This document shows positions 10,735 to 21,845 of a DNA stretch of 64,000 nucleotides, piece after piece (within the stretch, counting starts at the first letter, position 1; every line of letters begins with the position of its first letter). Made by a program: the position numbers and the translations under genes. Below the pieces are notes generated by a model. It was not told the DNA's origin, searched no databases, and saw nothing but the letters and a program-made list of their open reading frames with translations. Origin of the DNA: Conchocele bisecta (taxonomy: Eukaryota > Mollusca > Bivalvia > Lucinida > Thyasiridae); NCBI GenBank assembly GCA_029237695.1, contig CM055268.1:57373131-57437130 (forward strand), given 5' to 3'.

Positions 10735-10935
10735 GCTACGCTTCTGAAATGTGGCTGTGACTGGAGAAATTGGGTTTTGCGATCGTTTAGATACAGATCA
10801 TCCTGTCCATTCACAGTCTGATCCGAATCTGCACAGTTCACCATTTCATCAATGAAACCGCAGTCATGCTTCTAACAAGCAATATAGATCGTTATCAGGC
10901 TACAGGAGTGCGCTATTTGATCTGGATCTACACTG
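10735..10935. repeat. Dispersed 'ggctgtgactggagaaat' repeat
   Basis: Copy of the repeat seen at 25801-26160, with paired gatcaggatctgcac-like inverted motifs. Lies in ABCA intron 5, just downstream (on the minus strand) of exon 5. Confidence 0.5.
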
Positions 10936-11028
10936 ATTACAAATCCCATAAGCCCCATTTCTGTCACGGCCACAAGTACAAACACAATAATAAGCCCCTT
11001 TTTGTTGTAGCTGGTGCTGTGTGCTCAC

Positions 11029-11153
11029 CCGTGTATTGAGGGAAACATCGAGCAGCCAATTCAGAACATCAGACGTGAAGTTGAAGTCGCGAGCGATGAT
11101 CTGGTCCCGCAGTTGCTGTGGATCTATTACCGAGTTGCCCAGTGTGATGTTAC
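11029..11153 (-). CDS. ABCA1-like: ABCA-type transporter, exon 5 (first extracellular domain)
   Basis: A 125-nt minus-strand exon. Acceptor ...attacaag, donor CGG|gtgagc. Its first two bases complete a glycine codon begun in exon 4 and it ends in phase 0. It encodes NITLGNSVIDPQQLRDQI, then ARDFNFTSDVLNWLLDVSL. In ABCA1/ABCA4 the corresponding stretch has an N-L-(S/T)-L...S-T-V-(D)..L pattern, which matches. Two sequons (NIT, NFT) fit an extracellular position. The polypyrimidine tract of the acceptor is weak, but the phase and homology argue for this border. Confidence 0.85.
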
Positions 11154-11443
11154 CTTGTAATAGATGGTGAATTTATTTATTTAACCAGTTCACCCCTAAA
11201 TACATAACATTGACTGTTATTTTTTATGTATATTTTGGATTATTACACTGCAATGTTAAATGTAATGTCAAGCACTGCAGATCCTGATGAGACGGCTCAT
11301 AATGAGCCAGCTCAACTGGATCTACAACATTTGCAACTGCTGGCTTATAAGCTATGAGATTGAAAGGGTTAATGGTGTTTAATGGCCTGTCAACAGCTAA
11401 GGTCATTTTAGGGTTAACGAGGTCGAATCCCATACACCTGTAT

Positions 11444-11467
11444 GGGGGGGGGGGGGGGGGGGGGGGT

Positions 11468-11499
<32 letters not shown>
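11444..11499. repeat. Poly-G tract, 56 nt
   Basis: An almost pure guanine run with one T at 11467. The polyproline ORF on the other strand is an artefact of it. Flanked by a fragment of the cggcctgtcaacagctaagg SINE. Exact length is likely unreliable in any assembly. Confidence 0.95.
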
Positions 11500-11504
<5 letters not shown>

Positions 11505-11689
11505 GGGGAATCACAAATCAGAACTGAATATTTACAGAATTTTCTTATTAAAAAAAAGAGGGGGCGGTCATAAAAAGAATGTCAAGACAAGAAAATAATA
11601 CATGGATGTGGGAAGTGGAGAAGTGCGACTTTTGCACTTGCGACACGTAGGGCATTGCACATAAAGTTGAAAGGTGAAATGGTTTATTT

Positions 11690-11880
11690 GTTTTGTTTAT
11701 TGGTGTTTAACAGCTAAGGTCATGTAAGGCCGGGCAAACAGGTTCGATCCCGTTTTAACCTGCTGCATTGGGGGGAAAATCCCAAAATCAGAACGGAATA
11801 TTTACATCGAGATACAACATATTCAGCCCTGAAATTAGAATAACCTGACCTGGTGCCAGGTCCATACTGTTGTGAAATGG
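11690..11880 (+). mobile_element. 'cggcctatcaacagc' SINE with B box, copy
   Basis: Contains agctaaggtcatgtaaggcc, then aggttcgatcccgttttaac, a good pol III B box (GGTTCGATCCC), then the body (cctgaaattagaataacctg, cctggtgccaggtcca). Shorter than the copies at 36116 and 38508. Confidence 0.65.
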
Positions 11881-11949
11881 TTTAATGAAACAGCAGCAGC
11901 TAAGGTCATACAGGGTTTGAAGTGTCATCTGAAAGAAAAGTGGTATCAT

Positions 11950-12085
11950 GAAATGTTTATACAAAATTTACGATATTTTCCGTGAATTATGTCGACAGTT
12001 GACAAATATTCAGGGCAAATGTGGAATCCGATTCCGCAGTCGCTCTGAGAATTTCGTCAACTTTTGATGTCAGAAAAATATCAGA
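11950..12085. repeat. Foldback, 'atttacggaaaatat' family
   Basis: Centred on tggaatccgattccgc, with arms of the family described at 936-1095. It ends about 75 bp from exon 4's donor. Confidence 0.45.
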
Positions 12086-12157
12086 TAAAAAATATATTGC
12101 TCATCTTTGTAGGTACACAATTACATGGGCTTGTCACGTATAAGATAGAGCATGTAC

Positions 12158-12291
12158 CGATAGCCGTGCCATTGACGAGCTGGGGCCAGACATCGGCGAG
12201 TATTTCCACGTCCTCCAGAACATCGCTGATCAGTTCCACCTTGACACGATTGGTCAGGATGTCCTCTAGGTCCTCCACCAGCTCCGTCAGT
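12158..12291 (-). CDS. ABCA1-like: ABCA-type transporter, exon 4 (first extracellular domain)
   Basis: A 134-nt minus-strand exon between acceptor ctatttcag and donor ATCG|gtacatg. Its first base completes a valine codon from exon 3 and its last base starts a glycine codon finished in exon 5. It encodes LTELVEDLEDILTNRVKVE, then a predicted amphipathic helix with LADVWPQLVNGTAI. The position after the FNNT-V segment equals the ABCA1 segment that follows the conserved 'NFNKS' block. The overlapping plus-strand ORF is a shadow. Confidence 0.85.
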
Positions 12292-12388
12292 CTGAAATAG
12301 TGGTAATTATCGTGTAATTTAGAACTTTTCGACGTAAAGAAATGAATATGTGTTTCCACAGCCATGAGACGTCAAAAATGTCATGTTA

Positions 12389-12886
12389 AATGTACATGCC
12401 CACTCAGTAGGCACAAATGTTCTAGGAATTAAATAAGTGTATAATTTTGTCACCATTCCACCAGTTCTAAAAATTACGAGTGCCCGCTATACAAATATAA
12501 TAACTTTATTATATTTATTTTACTGATAGTGACGCGCGATGGTATTAGGCTATTTTCATATTCAAATGAGGCATGATATTTTTTAATTATTTATACTAAT
12601 TAAATGTGTCACCTGAAAAATTAATATTTTCGACAGATTATAAAGTATGATCATTGCACATCAAAAAATAAATACAAAGGATAAATAGTAATGTCCGTTA
12701 ACATTTTAAGCAAACACGGTTATCGCCCCTGATATCAGTGCGGTAATTTAAGTGTCTGATATAAAATGCATAGTAATGCCAATCAGTATGTGCGGTAATG
12801 GTGAATGAATGTTCATTTTGCCAGAAAATGTCATATCAAGCGAATATACAAATCTATTTATAAAGAACATTTTGTGCATGTACCTT
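12389..12886. mobile_element. MITE, GTACATGCCCACTCAGTAGG ends, copy B
   Basis: Same family as 7987-8475: left end tgtacatgcccactcagtag and interior aaacacggttatcgcccctg. The right terminal repeat survives only as gtgcatgtacct, so the copy is decayed or truncated. Confidence 0.7.
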
Positions 12887-13414
12887 TAATGGCGGCATGA
12901 GTGTGTTCCAAATGCTCACATGTATCAAGTGTCCAAATATTGAAGCAATCAATCCAGTAATCATGGTAATATTAAAGTTATCTGATGATGCATAAACTTG
13001 TACAAACGTTTTGATGCAAAAGTGTTTCCGTAAAAATGTGAAGGTAAAAATGGTCAAGGTCATGTTAATGGCGGCATGAGTGTGTTCCAAATGCTCGACA
13101 CATATATCAAGTTTCAAAATATTGAAGCAATCCGTGAAGTTCTTCAATCCGTGAAGTCGAACCGCTCTGAACGACCACCTCTTTACACAAACTTTCTCTC
13201 TGTAACAGCCGATGTTTTATATCCCAAACGGACAATTGCCTATATTCAACTAAATATTCAACCTCCCAACAACAGTCACCTCTCTAAAACAGCCAGTTTT
13301 GTGTCTTCCTTGGCTGTTATAGAGAGGATGTAGTTCAGACTGCATCCAAAATAGTGGAATTTTTTATATCTGATAAATTCTCAAGAAATATTGTTTATTC
13401 CTGTAATAATTACA
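12887..13414. repeat. Intron with a 177-bp-spaced direct duplication
   Basis: The block aatggcggcatgagtgtgtt...attgaagcaatc occurs at 12890-12955 and again at 13066-13131, a tandem duplication of about 177 bp. From 13150 to 13335 there is an inverted CTCTCTAAA.../TATAGAGAGG pattern related to the MITE at 669. No gene. Confidence 0.5.
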
Positions 13415-13741
13415 GAGCTCCAGATAAGTTTTGTGTCAAAAGAGTATTATACCCCAGATTTCAAATTCAATGCGTATTTTACTTTTACAAATGTATCATT
13501 GATTTTCTTCATTATTAAATATGGAATGAATGAATTTTTTTTTTTTTTAAAATTCACTTATTTGCAGCTCAACTAAGTAAATTTTCAACTTATTACAGTA
13601 TTTTCACTACGCGATTTGAAAATCAATTTGTATTTTCACATCGCTGTGAGTATTTTGTACTCCCTCTTTTGACAATCACTACGTATTCTGCTAATATAAG
13701 TGTGTAAAATACGCCAATACGCACCTTATATTGAGCTCTGA
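13415..13741. mobile_element. MITE-like element, GAGCTCCAGATAAG ends
   Basis: Left cagagctccagataag and right inverted cttatattgagctctg bound an AT-rich non-coding unit. A related element with CAGCGCTCCAGATAAG ends is at 27281-27650. Confidence 0.5.
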
Positions 13742-13898
13742 ATTACATGTACTGTGAAGTCCATCCATATTAAACACACGGGGGTTTCCATGGTAACCGG
13801 TTTTAATACACAGAATGCGGGAAACAAAATTTTTGTTTGCTGCTGTTTCACATTTTGCCTTTTTCTCTCTGACACTATAAACATGGTTTGGCAGCACT

Positions 13899-14395
13899 TA
13901 ACCCTTAGACCGCTATCTTATTTTTGTTGTTGTCTGCTGTTTATTTTCTATTTTTATCATCAAAACATGGTTTGACAGCACTATAGAATAATTTACATGA
14001 TGAATGATTCTGAAGTGCTGTCAAACCATGTTTTTATTGAGAAATAAGGCATGGTACATTGTATAAAAAGCAACAGCAGACGATAATTTGTGTGAGTAGC
14101 GGTCTAAGAGTTAAGAATCATTTTCAATGGAAATTATTCTAAAGTGTTGTTGAAGTAATAAAATAAGCAGCAGGCTACAAAATTTAATTCAACTTTTTAA
14201 GGATCTTATTTTTTTTTTGTCTGCTGTTTATTTTTTATGTTCCATTTTTCGACAGCGCTTTAGAATAATTTACAACATGCTTTGACAGCACTTCAGAATC
14301 ATTTGCTGTCAAAGCATGTTTTTATTGAGAAATAAGGAAAGATATAAAAGCAACAGCAGACGACAATTGTTGTGAGTAGCGGTCTAGGGATTAAC
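13899..14395. mobile_element. Two adjacent foldback elements, 'ttagaccgct' ends
   Basis: Each unit runs from a ttagaccgct- or tctaagtt-type end through caacagcagac and a catggtttgacagcac hairpin to gtgagtagcggtcta. The first (13899-14115) is a nearly complete foldback. The second (14118-14395) is a related but rearranged copy. It ends 20 bp short of exon 3's donor. Confidence 0.6.
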
Positions 14396-14413
14396 ATGTT
14401 TAGCTGTACTTAC

Positions 14414-14555
14414 ACAGTGTTATTAAAATCACCGGCATAATCAGGCATTTCATCCTGGGTCGTTTGTAGGTGACATGTGTTGTTGAAGGTGCACACGAAC
14501 GACTGTAGGAATGGCAATACCCCCGCTGATGGCAGCGCCTTCCCATCAAAATGGC
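14414..14555 (-). CDS. ABCA1-like: ABCA-type transporter, exon 3 (start of first extracellular domain)
   Basis: A 142-nt minus-strand exon, acceptor atttcag, donor ACTGT|gtaagtac. The first two bases complete a Cys codon whose T comes from exon 2. It encodes HFDGKALPSAGVLPFLQSF, then VCTFNNTC and YAGDFNNT. This is the diagnostic block of the ABCA1/4/7 group, where the first extracellular loop begins with C-H-F...K-A-(M/L)-P-S-A-G-x-L-P and later has a C-x(5)-C pair and a (G)-x-F-N segment. The Cys residues are those that form disulfides in the family. The ORF in another minus-strand frame across this exon is not the coding frame. Confidence 0.93.
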
Positions 14556-14564
14556 CTGAAATTC

Positions 14565-15145
14565 ATAGATTTTTAAAGGCCTGTCAACAGCTACAAACAT
14601 TTTAGGCCGGCTTAACAAGGTAAGACTCTCATATTTCACCTGTAAAGATGGGTGAGGCGGGTGGGGGATCCCAAAATCAGAACTGAATATTAAACAAGAG
14701 TTATCAGTAGCCTATTTCACCAACATTGCAAAGTATACTTTCCTAGCAAAGTATACTTTGAGGGAGAAATATTAAATTTTAGGATAAATTTATTAATTTT
14801 TATTATACTGAATTTATTACATTATCACAGCCATTTTCGCTGTGATAATGTAATAAATTAAGTATAATAATTCTGCATACTGTTAATCATCAAATATGTG
14901 CAGTTAGTTCTATATGACATAATGCATTTCAGGAAAATAAATGATTACTCTCTCAAAGCATACTTTGCTAGATAAGAATACTTTGCAATTTTGATGAAAT
15001 CGGCTACTGATCTGGTGCCATGATGTCACCACACCAGAGTGACTTAGCTCAGATTCAAGTAGCAATTAAGCCGAAAACGTACCTTAGGACCAAACCAGGG
15101 ATATCGGGATTCGGATGAACACCATCGTTAAACTAGAAATGGACG
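14565..15145. mobile_element. SINE pieces flanking TATAC-type MITE (14707-15008)
   Basis: A third full TATAC-type MITE copy (agtagcctatttcaccaaca ... ttgatgaaatcggctact) at 14707-15008 interrupts a 'cctgtcaacagct...' SINE. SINE body motifs are present both before it (aatcagaactgaatatt) and after it (tggtgccatgatg..., accagagtgacttagc). This is an insertion inside an older SINE. Confidence 0.65.
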
Positions 15146-15184
15146 CTTGTCGACAAGCGCATGTGTACCCCCCTCCCCAGATAC

Positions 15185-15500
15185 ACAAGTAGTTTGAAAA
15201 AAGGGTGTTCGAGTTATGCTCCGGAGACAAAATCAGTGACGGAAAAAACAAAGGGAGATAACTAAAAAATTAGTGATGCAAGAGTTGTCATTCTTGCGTG
15301 ACACACCTTTAGGGTTGTGGTCTATGCATGTGTGAAGTTTCATGAAAATATTCCAAAGGGTGTTCGAGTTATGCTCCAGACACGAAATCAGTGCACGAAA
15401 CAACAAAGGGAGATAACTAAGAAATTAACGATGCAAGAGTTGTCATTCTTACGTGCGACAAACCTTTGGGTCGTATTCTATGCATGTGTGAAGTATAATA
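15185..15500 (+). repeat. 127-bp-type tandem repeat, 2-3 copies
   Basis: Repeats of aaagggtgttcgagttatgctccgg...acaaagggagataactaa...gatgcaagagttgtcattctt, also found at 18690-18790 and in more copies at 19990-20620. Non-coding; the small ORF here is a frame through the repeat. Confidence 0.65.
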
Positions 15501-15559
15501 AACTAGAAAATGTGTTCATAGAACACGGATGTCCCACATATCGCTTTGATAATAAATGA

Positions 15560-18480
15560 GGTCAAATTCCAAGTCAAAATTTTCTTTTACCTGAGCGTTA
15601 AAGTTTTTGAAGCACCAAGTATGTGACCTTGACCCTGGGCTTGGCGGGGTCAGGACAAACGTGGATTTGGCACAGGGCGGTAGAGGACCATTAGAGCAAT
15701 GCATATATGAAATATGAAGCTGATCCGTGAAAGAAAACAGAAGTTATAAGATATTTACCTGAGCGTTAAAGTTTTTGAAGCACTAAGTATGTGATGTTAA
15801 CCCTGGGCTTGGCGGGGGGCGGGACGAACGTGGATTTGGCACAGGGCGGTAGAGGACCATTAGAGCAACGCGTATATGAAATATGAAGTTGATCCGTGAA
15901 TGGAAAAAATAAAAATTATAAGATATTTACCTGAGCGTTAAAGTTTTTGAAGCACCAAGTATGTGACCTTGACCCTGGGATTGGCGGGGCAGGACGAACG
16001 TGGATTTGGCACAGGGTAGTAGAGGACCATTAGAGCAATGCGTATATGAAATATGAAGATGATCCATGAAAGAAAACAGAAAGTATAAGATATTTACCCG
16101 AGCGTTAAAGTTTTTGAAGCACTAAGTATGTGACCTTGACCCTGGGCTTGGCGGGGGCAGAACGAACGTGGATTTGGCACAGGGCGGTAGAGGACCATTA
16201 AAGCAATGCGTATATGAAATATGAAGTTGATCCGTGAAAGAAAACAGAAATTATAAGATATTTACCCGAGCGTTAAAGTTTTTGAAGCACCAAGTATGTA
16301 ACCTTGACCCTGGGCTTGGCGGGGGCAGGACGAACGTGGATTTGGCACAGGGCGGTAGAGGACCATTAGAGCAATGCATATATGAAATATGAAGCTGATC
16401 CGTGAAAGAAAACAGAAATTATAAGATATTTACCCGAGCGTTAAAGTTTTTGAAGCACCAAGTATGTAACCTTGACCCTGGGCTTGGCGGGGGTGGGGGG
16501 GGGCAGGACGAACGTGGATTTGGCACAGGGCGGTAGAGGACAATTAGAGCAACGCATATATGAAATATGAAGTTGATCCGTGATTGGAAAGAAAAATTAA
16601 AGATATTTACCTGAGCATTAAAGTTTTTGAAGCACCAAGTATGTGACCTTGACCCTGGGATTGGCGGGGGCAGGACGAACGTGGATTTGGCACAGGGCGG
16701 TAGAGGACCATTAGAGCAATGCATATATGAAATATGAAGCTGATCCGTGAAAGAAAACAGAAGTTATAAGATATTTACCTGAGCGTTAAAGTTTTTGAAG
16801 CACTAAGTATGTGATGTTAACCCTGGGCTTGGCGGGGGCGGGACAAACGTGGATTTGGCACAGGGCGGTAGAGGACCATTAGAGCAACGCATATATGAAA
16901 TATGAAGTTGATCCGTGAATGGAAAGAAAAATTATAAGATATTTACCTGAGCATTAAAGTTTTTGAAGCACCAAGTAGTGTGACCTTGACCCTGGGATTG
17001 GTGGGGGCAGGACGAACGTGGATTTGGCACAGGGCCGTAGAGGACCATTAGAGCAATGCGTATATGAAATATGAAGATGATCTATGAAAGAAAACAGAAA
17101 TTATAAGATATTTACCCGAGCGTTAAAGTTTTTGAAGCACTAAGTATGTGACCTTAACCCTGGGCTTGGCGGGGGCAGGACGAACGTGGATTTGGCACAG
17201 GGCAGTAGAGGACCATTAGAGCAACGCGTATATGAAATATGAAGTTGATCCGTGAATGGAAATAAAAATTATAAGATATTTACCTGAGCGTTAAAGTTTT
17301 TGAAGCACCAAGTATGTGACCGTGACCCTGGGATTGGCGGGGCAGGACGAACGTGGATTTGGCACAGGGCGGTAGAGGACCATTAGAGCAATGCGTATAT
17401 GAAATATGAAGATGATCCATGAAAGAAAACAGAAAGTATAAGATATTTACCCGAGCGTTAAAGTTTTTGAAGCACTAAGTATGTGACCTTGACCCTGGGC
17501 TTGGCGGGGGCAGAACGAACGTGGATTTGGCACAGGGCGGTAGAGGACCATTAAAGCAATGCGTATATGAAATATGAAGTTGATCCGTGAAAGAAAACAG
17601 AAATTATTATAAGATATTTACGAGCGTTAAATGTTTTTTGAAGCACCAAGTATGTAACCTTGACCCTGGGCTTGGCGGGGGCAGGACGAACGTGGATTTG
17701 GCACAGGGACGAGGACCATTAGAGAACCATATATGATATGAGTTGCAGTGAATGAAAGAAAAATTCATATACTGAAATAGTGAAGCACTGATGTGACCTT
17801 GACCCCCCCCCCCCCCCCCCTGATTGGATTGGGGGGCAGAAAAACGAAGTTATAAGCATCGGATTAAGGCCATGAGCATTGCAAATATATGAAATGAAGT
17901 GAATCCGTCGAAAGAAAACCAAGTATAAGTATCCGAGCCGTTAAAGTTTTTGAGCCCACCAAGTATGTAACTTGCTGGGGGCTTGGGGGGGCAGGACGAA
18001 CGTGGATTTGGCACAGGGCGGTAGAGGACCATTAGAGCATGACATATATGAAATATGAAGCTGATCCGTGAATGGAAAGAAAAATTATAAGATATTTACC
18101 CGAGCATTAAAGTTTTTGAAGCACTAAGTATGTGACCTTGACCCTGGGATTGGCGGGGGGGACAGACGAACGTGGATTTGGCACCAAAGAAAACGGTTAG
18201 AGACCATTTGTTTTTTAGAAGCAACGCATGTATGAAATATTGAAGTTGATCCAGGGTGATAGAGAAAAATATAAGATGATTTATCCGTGAGCTTTTAAAG
18301 TTTTTGAAGCACTAAGTATGTGACCTTGACCCTGGGATTGGCGGGGGCAGGACGAACGTGGATTTGGCACAGGGCGGTAGAGGACCATTAGAGCAATGCA
18401 TATATGAAATATGAAGCTGATCCGTCGAAGGATGAAGAAATTATGAGACATTTACCCGAGTGTTAAAGTTTTGTGACGGA
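15560..18480. repeat. 170-bp tandem satellite, about 17 copies
   Basis: Monomers of 168-173 bp start near agatatttacctgagcgttaa (15748, 15919, 16087 and so on) and contain tatgtgaccttgaccctggg, gacgaacgtggatttggcac and agggcggtagaggaccatta. Copies are very similar up to about 17640. From 17640 to 18300 they are disrupted, with a poly-C run at 17805-17820 and scattered indels, then become regular again. It sits inside ABCA intron 2. Confidence 0.9.
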
Positions 18481-18700
18481 CGGACGAACGGGACGCATAT
18501 TCCTACGAATGAATACTTGTTGGGTTTTTACTGTATAAAAATACCCGAGAGTACCCAACACTATCCTAACCCTACCCAATAAGATCCCCATACGCTTACA
18601 ACAAGTACCCATTCGTGTGTGCGGACGGACGGACGGACGGACGGACGGACGAGGGTAACACTAAATGCCCCCTCCACTATCGTGGTGGGGCATAAAAATA
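18481..18700. repeat. GGAC microsatellite and repeat edges
   Basis: A (GGAC)n run occupies about 18622-18650, between an inverted 'tacccgagagtacccaac' type repeat and ccactatcgtggtggggcat. No gene. Confidence 0.6.
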
Positions 18701-18863
18701 TTCCAAAGGGTGTTCGAGTTATGCTCTGGATACAAAATCAGAGCACGGAACAACAAAGGGAGATAAGTAAACAAGAATTCCGCGGAATCAGATGCCTCGC
18801 CTTGTCCCGCCTTGACCTCGAGCCTGGGCCCGAAAGCAATTTTCACTGGCCCGAACATATTAT

Positions 18864-18929
18864 ACAATTATTGACTAGTGAGCCATAGAATATCAGATTA
18901 TATTCTATGGCTCACTAGTCAATAATTGT
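18864..18929. repeat. 30-bp-arm palindrome
   Basis: The arm acaattattgactagtgagc...atat is mirrored exactly after a 6-bp centre. It interrupts the surrounding repeat at the start of the AT-rich 18.95-19.87 kb block. Confidence 0.75.
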
Positions 18930-18949
18930 TTTATTATATGATAATAGTC

Positions 18950-19870
18950 TGTATATAGCACTTACGACCTTATGCTACGAGACAAAAATTGAAAAAGAAT
19001 TTGAAGAAAAAAATGGAAAAAAAAAGTTTAAAAATTAAAAATAATAATGCTTGCTACTGGAGCCCAGATTTTTTTTTTAATAGTCCTATATTTATCTAAA
19101 TATATCTGCACAGGTCCACATAATGCCACAATATTTTCAACACAGTTTACGGAAATGTAATATACAAAAAAAATAAAATAAATAATGCTCGCTACTGGAG
19201 CCCAGAATTTTTTTTCATAGTCCTATATTTTATTCACAGGTCCACATACTGCCACAATATTGTCAACACAGTTTACGGAAATGTAATAATGTACCTGTAT
19301 AAATTACCTGTAATAAGTTAGTGGTCAGTTAAAAAATTGAAAAAGAATGTAAAGAAAAAAATGGAAAAAAAAACGAAATTTAAAAAAAATAAAAGAATAA
19401 TGCTCCCTACTGGAGCCCAGAATGATTTTTAATAGTCCTATATTTATCTACATATCATATATACACAGGTCCACATATTGTCACAATATTTTCAACACAG
19501 TTTACGGAAATGTAATATAATCATTTACCTGTATAAATTACCTGTAAGTGGTCAGTGGTCAGTTGCACATGCTAGCACATGCACAGGTGAATAGTCTGTA
19601 TATAGCACTTACGACCTTATGCTACTAGACAAAAATTGAAAAATAATTTGAAAAAAAAAATGAAAAAAAAAAGTTTAAAAATAATAATGCTTGCTACTGG
19701 AGCCCAGAATTTTTTTTTAATAGTCCTATAGTATCTACATATATCTGCACAGGTCCACATAATGCCACAATATTTTCAACACAGTTTACGGAAATGTAAT
19801 ATCCAATGTAGTAATTTACCTGTATAAATTACCTGTGGTCACCAGTGGTCAAGCACTGGACATTTGCACA
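18950..19870 (+). repeat. AT-rich direct repeats, about four copies
   Basis: The phrase gctactggagcccag...tagtcctata...cacaggtccacat...cacagtttacggaaatgtaat recurs at about 19050, 19190, 19405 and 19695. Some copies carry the leader agtctgtatatagcacttac. Unit length varies (about 150-330 bp) through internal deletions. Non-coding. Confidence 0.7.
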
Positions 19871-19989
19871 TGCTAGCCCATGCTAGCCCATGGTTCTCCC
19901 AGTCTCTCTATTGTTCTCTCTACAGGTAAGGTGTACAGAGCACAGGAGAAAAGGTGTACAGAGCAGACGAGAAAACAGGTCTTCATGCA

Positions 19990-20620
19990 TTATTGTCCAG
20001 TTTGTAGAGTGCGCAAAACAAAAAAGGGAGATAACTCAAAAATTAGCTATGCAAGAGTTGTCATTCTTGTGCGCGACACACCTCCGGGTCGTGGTCTATG
20101 CATGTGTGAAGTTTCATGAAAATATTCCAAAGGGTGGTCGAGTTATGCTCCGGACAGGAAATCAGTGCGCGAAAACAAAAAAGGGAGATAACTAAAAATT
20201 AGCTATGCAAGAGTTGTCATTCTTGTGCACGACACACCTTCGGTTCGTGGTCTAATTGAATGTGTTAAGTTTCATAAAAATATTCCAAAGGGTGGTCGAG
20301 TTATGGTCAATCAGTGTGCGCGAAACAAAAAAAGGAGATAACTCAAAAATTAGCTATGCAAGAGTTGTCATTCTTGTGCGCGACACACCTTCGGGTACGT
20401 GGTCTATAGCATGTGGGAAGTTTCATGAAAATATTCCAAAGGGTAGTGGAGTTATGCTCCGGACACGAAATCAGTGTGAGAAACAAAAAAGGGAGATAAC
20501 TCAAAAATTAGCTATGCAAGAGTTGTGATTCTTGTGCGCGACACACCTTCGGGTGGTCGTGGTCTATGCATGTGTGAAGTTTCATTAAAATATTCCAAAG
20601 GGTGTTCGAGATGCCGAGTT
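19990..20620 (+). repeat. 127-bp-type tandem repeat, about 4-5 copies
   Basis: Copies of gggagataactcaaaaatta...gcaagagttgtcattcttgt...cgacacaccttcgggt...gtttcatgaaaatattccaa, spaced about 125-150 bp. ORFs crossing it are repeat-encoded and carry no domain. Confidence 0.8.
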
Positions 20621-21623
20621 TTTAGTGTCTGCGGCGGACGCGGACGCAGCGCGCTGTCAAATCCATAGTATCCCTCGACGGAGTCCGGGGGATACAATTA
20701 CTCTCCACATGCTCCACAGTGTAACATGCCAGGTTGAGAAAAGGGATCTTATAACATTTGAAACAATTGTAGATCTTGGTCCTGTTGCATACGATATGCA
20801 TTCAGTACCATTAGAATATAATAATTTTGCTGATTGTCAACTTTAGTAGCGACTGAATCGTGAAGAGAGGCTGAATTGGGGCTACGCTGATTGTAAACAT
20901 CGCTAGGTCCCTTTTATCAGATGTGTTGCCAAAGTATAAAAGACACACTCAAAACATACGCAATTTGAAGCCGGGTATTTTTTTAGCCAATTCCCACACT
21001 TAAATATAACTAAATAAAACATGCAATTGTCAATGGCTAAATACTGTTTCACATTTGTGGCTGTGATTGGTGAAATGTGACCAGTCTGATCAGGATCTTC
21101 ACTGTTCGCCATTCCATCGATAAAATACCCGTCATGCTTTTGAGAAGCAATATAGATCGTTATCAGGCTACATGAGTGTGCTATTTGAACAGGAGCTACA
21201 CTGGTCACAATTCTCACAAGCCTCATTTCACCAGTCACAGCCATATAAGAGACACGCCAAGAACATGTGCGATATCTCATGAAAAATATTTACAATACAG
21301 TTGTATTTTCCTTAAATGGCAACGAAAGTTGACAAAATTTTCATAACAAATGTGGAATTCTATTCCGCATTTGCTATGAACATTTCATAATCTTCCGACG
21401 TAATTTGCAGAAAATATCACAGTTTATGTAACTGCATTTCATGAACAAGCATGCGTAAGTCACAAAATATGCCCGTCGAAGATGGGCCACACAGCGAAGA
21501 TGCAGAAATGTGAAGCTGTCACCAAGGCAAGAAACATTAATGAGAATTTTAAAATCTATAGCATTATTTCTTCCTCTTGTTGTGATAAACAGGTATACTA
21601 ATTTACGTAGATGTGTAAAGTAG
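20621..21623. repeat. ABCA intron 2: dispersed repeats
   Basis: Positions 21050-21250 are a copy of the ggctgtgactgg...gatcag repeat. Positions 21280-21440 are an 'atttacggaaaatat' foldback around tggaattctattccgc. From about 21450 to 21620 is the left part of a repeat that is uninterrupted at 26300-26490. Nothing recognisable at 20640-21040. Confidence 0.5.
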
Positions 21624-21837
21624 ATGAGCCGCACCATACGAAAACCGGGCTTAATTACAAAATTTTCGGTTTTTCGCAAATTCTGAATTGTACATCTTTT
21701 AAAAGCCATATGCCGCCACAATTATCAATGTATCTCAATTATTTTTCATTTTAGAAGTATTTTTATGACACGTGGTAAAAACATATATGACGTTTTAGAT
21801 CAATGACGTTGAAATTACGACGTTTTTATCAACGGCG

Positions 21838-21845
21838 TATAAAAG
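21838..21845 (+). promoter_or_regulatory. TATA-box-like TATAAAAG
   Basis: ggcgTATAAAAGgggtg is a strong match to a pol II TATA box, inside the 1.6-kb TIR element and preceded by GACGT-rich sequence. No downstream ORF supports it, so function is only suggested. Confidence 0.25.

Noticed and set aside
11224..11514. Polyproline-rich ORF on the minus strand
   Set aside because: It is simply the translation of the poly-G tract plus SINE sequence; no gene structure.
14400..14639. 79-residue minus-strand ORF starting MKYESLTLL
   Set aside because: It overlaps ABCA exon 3 in a different frame; the exon's own frame carries the conserved ALPSAGVLP block.
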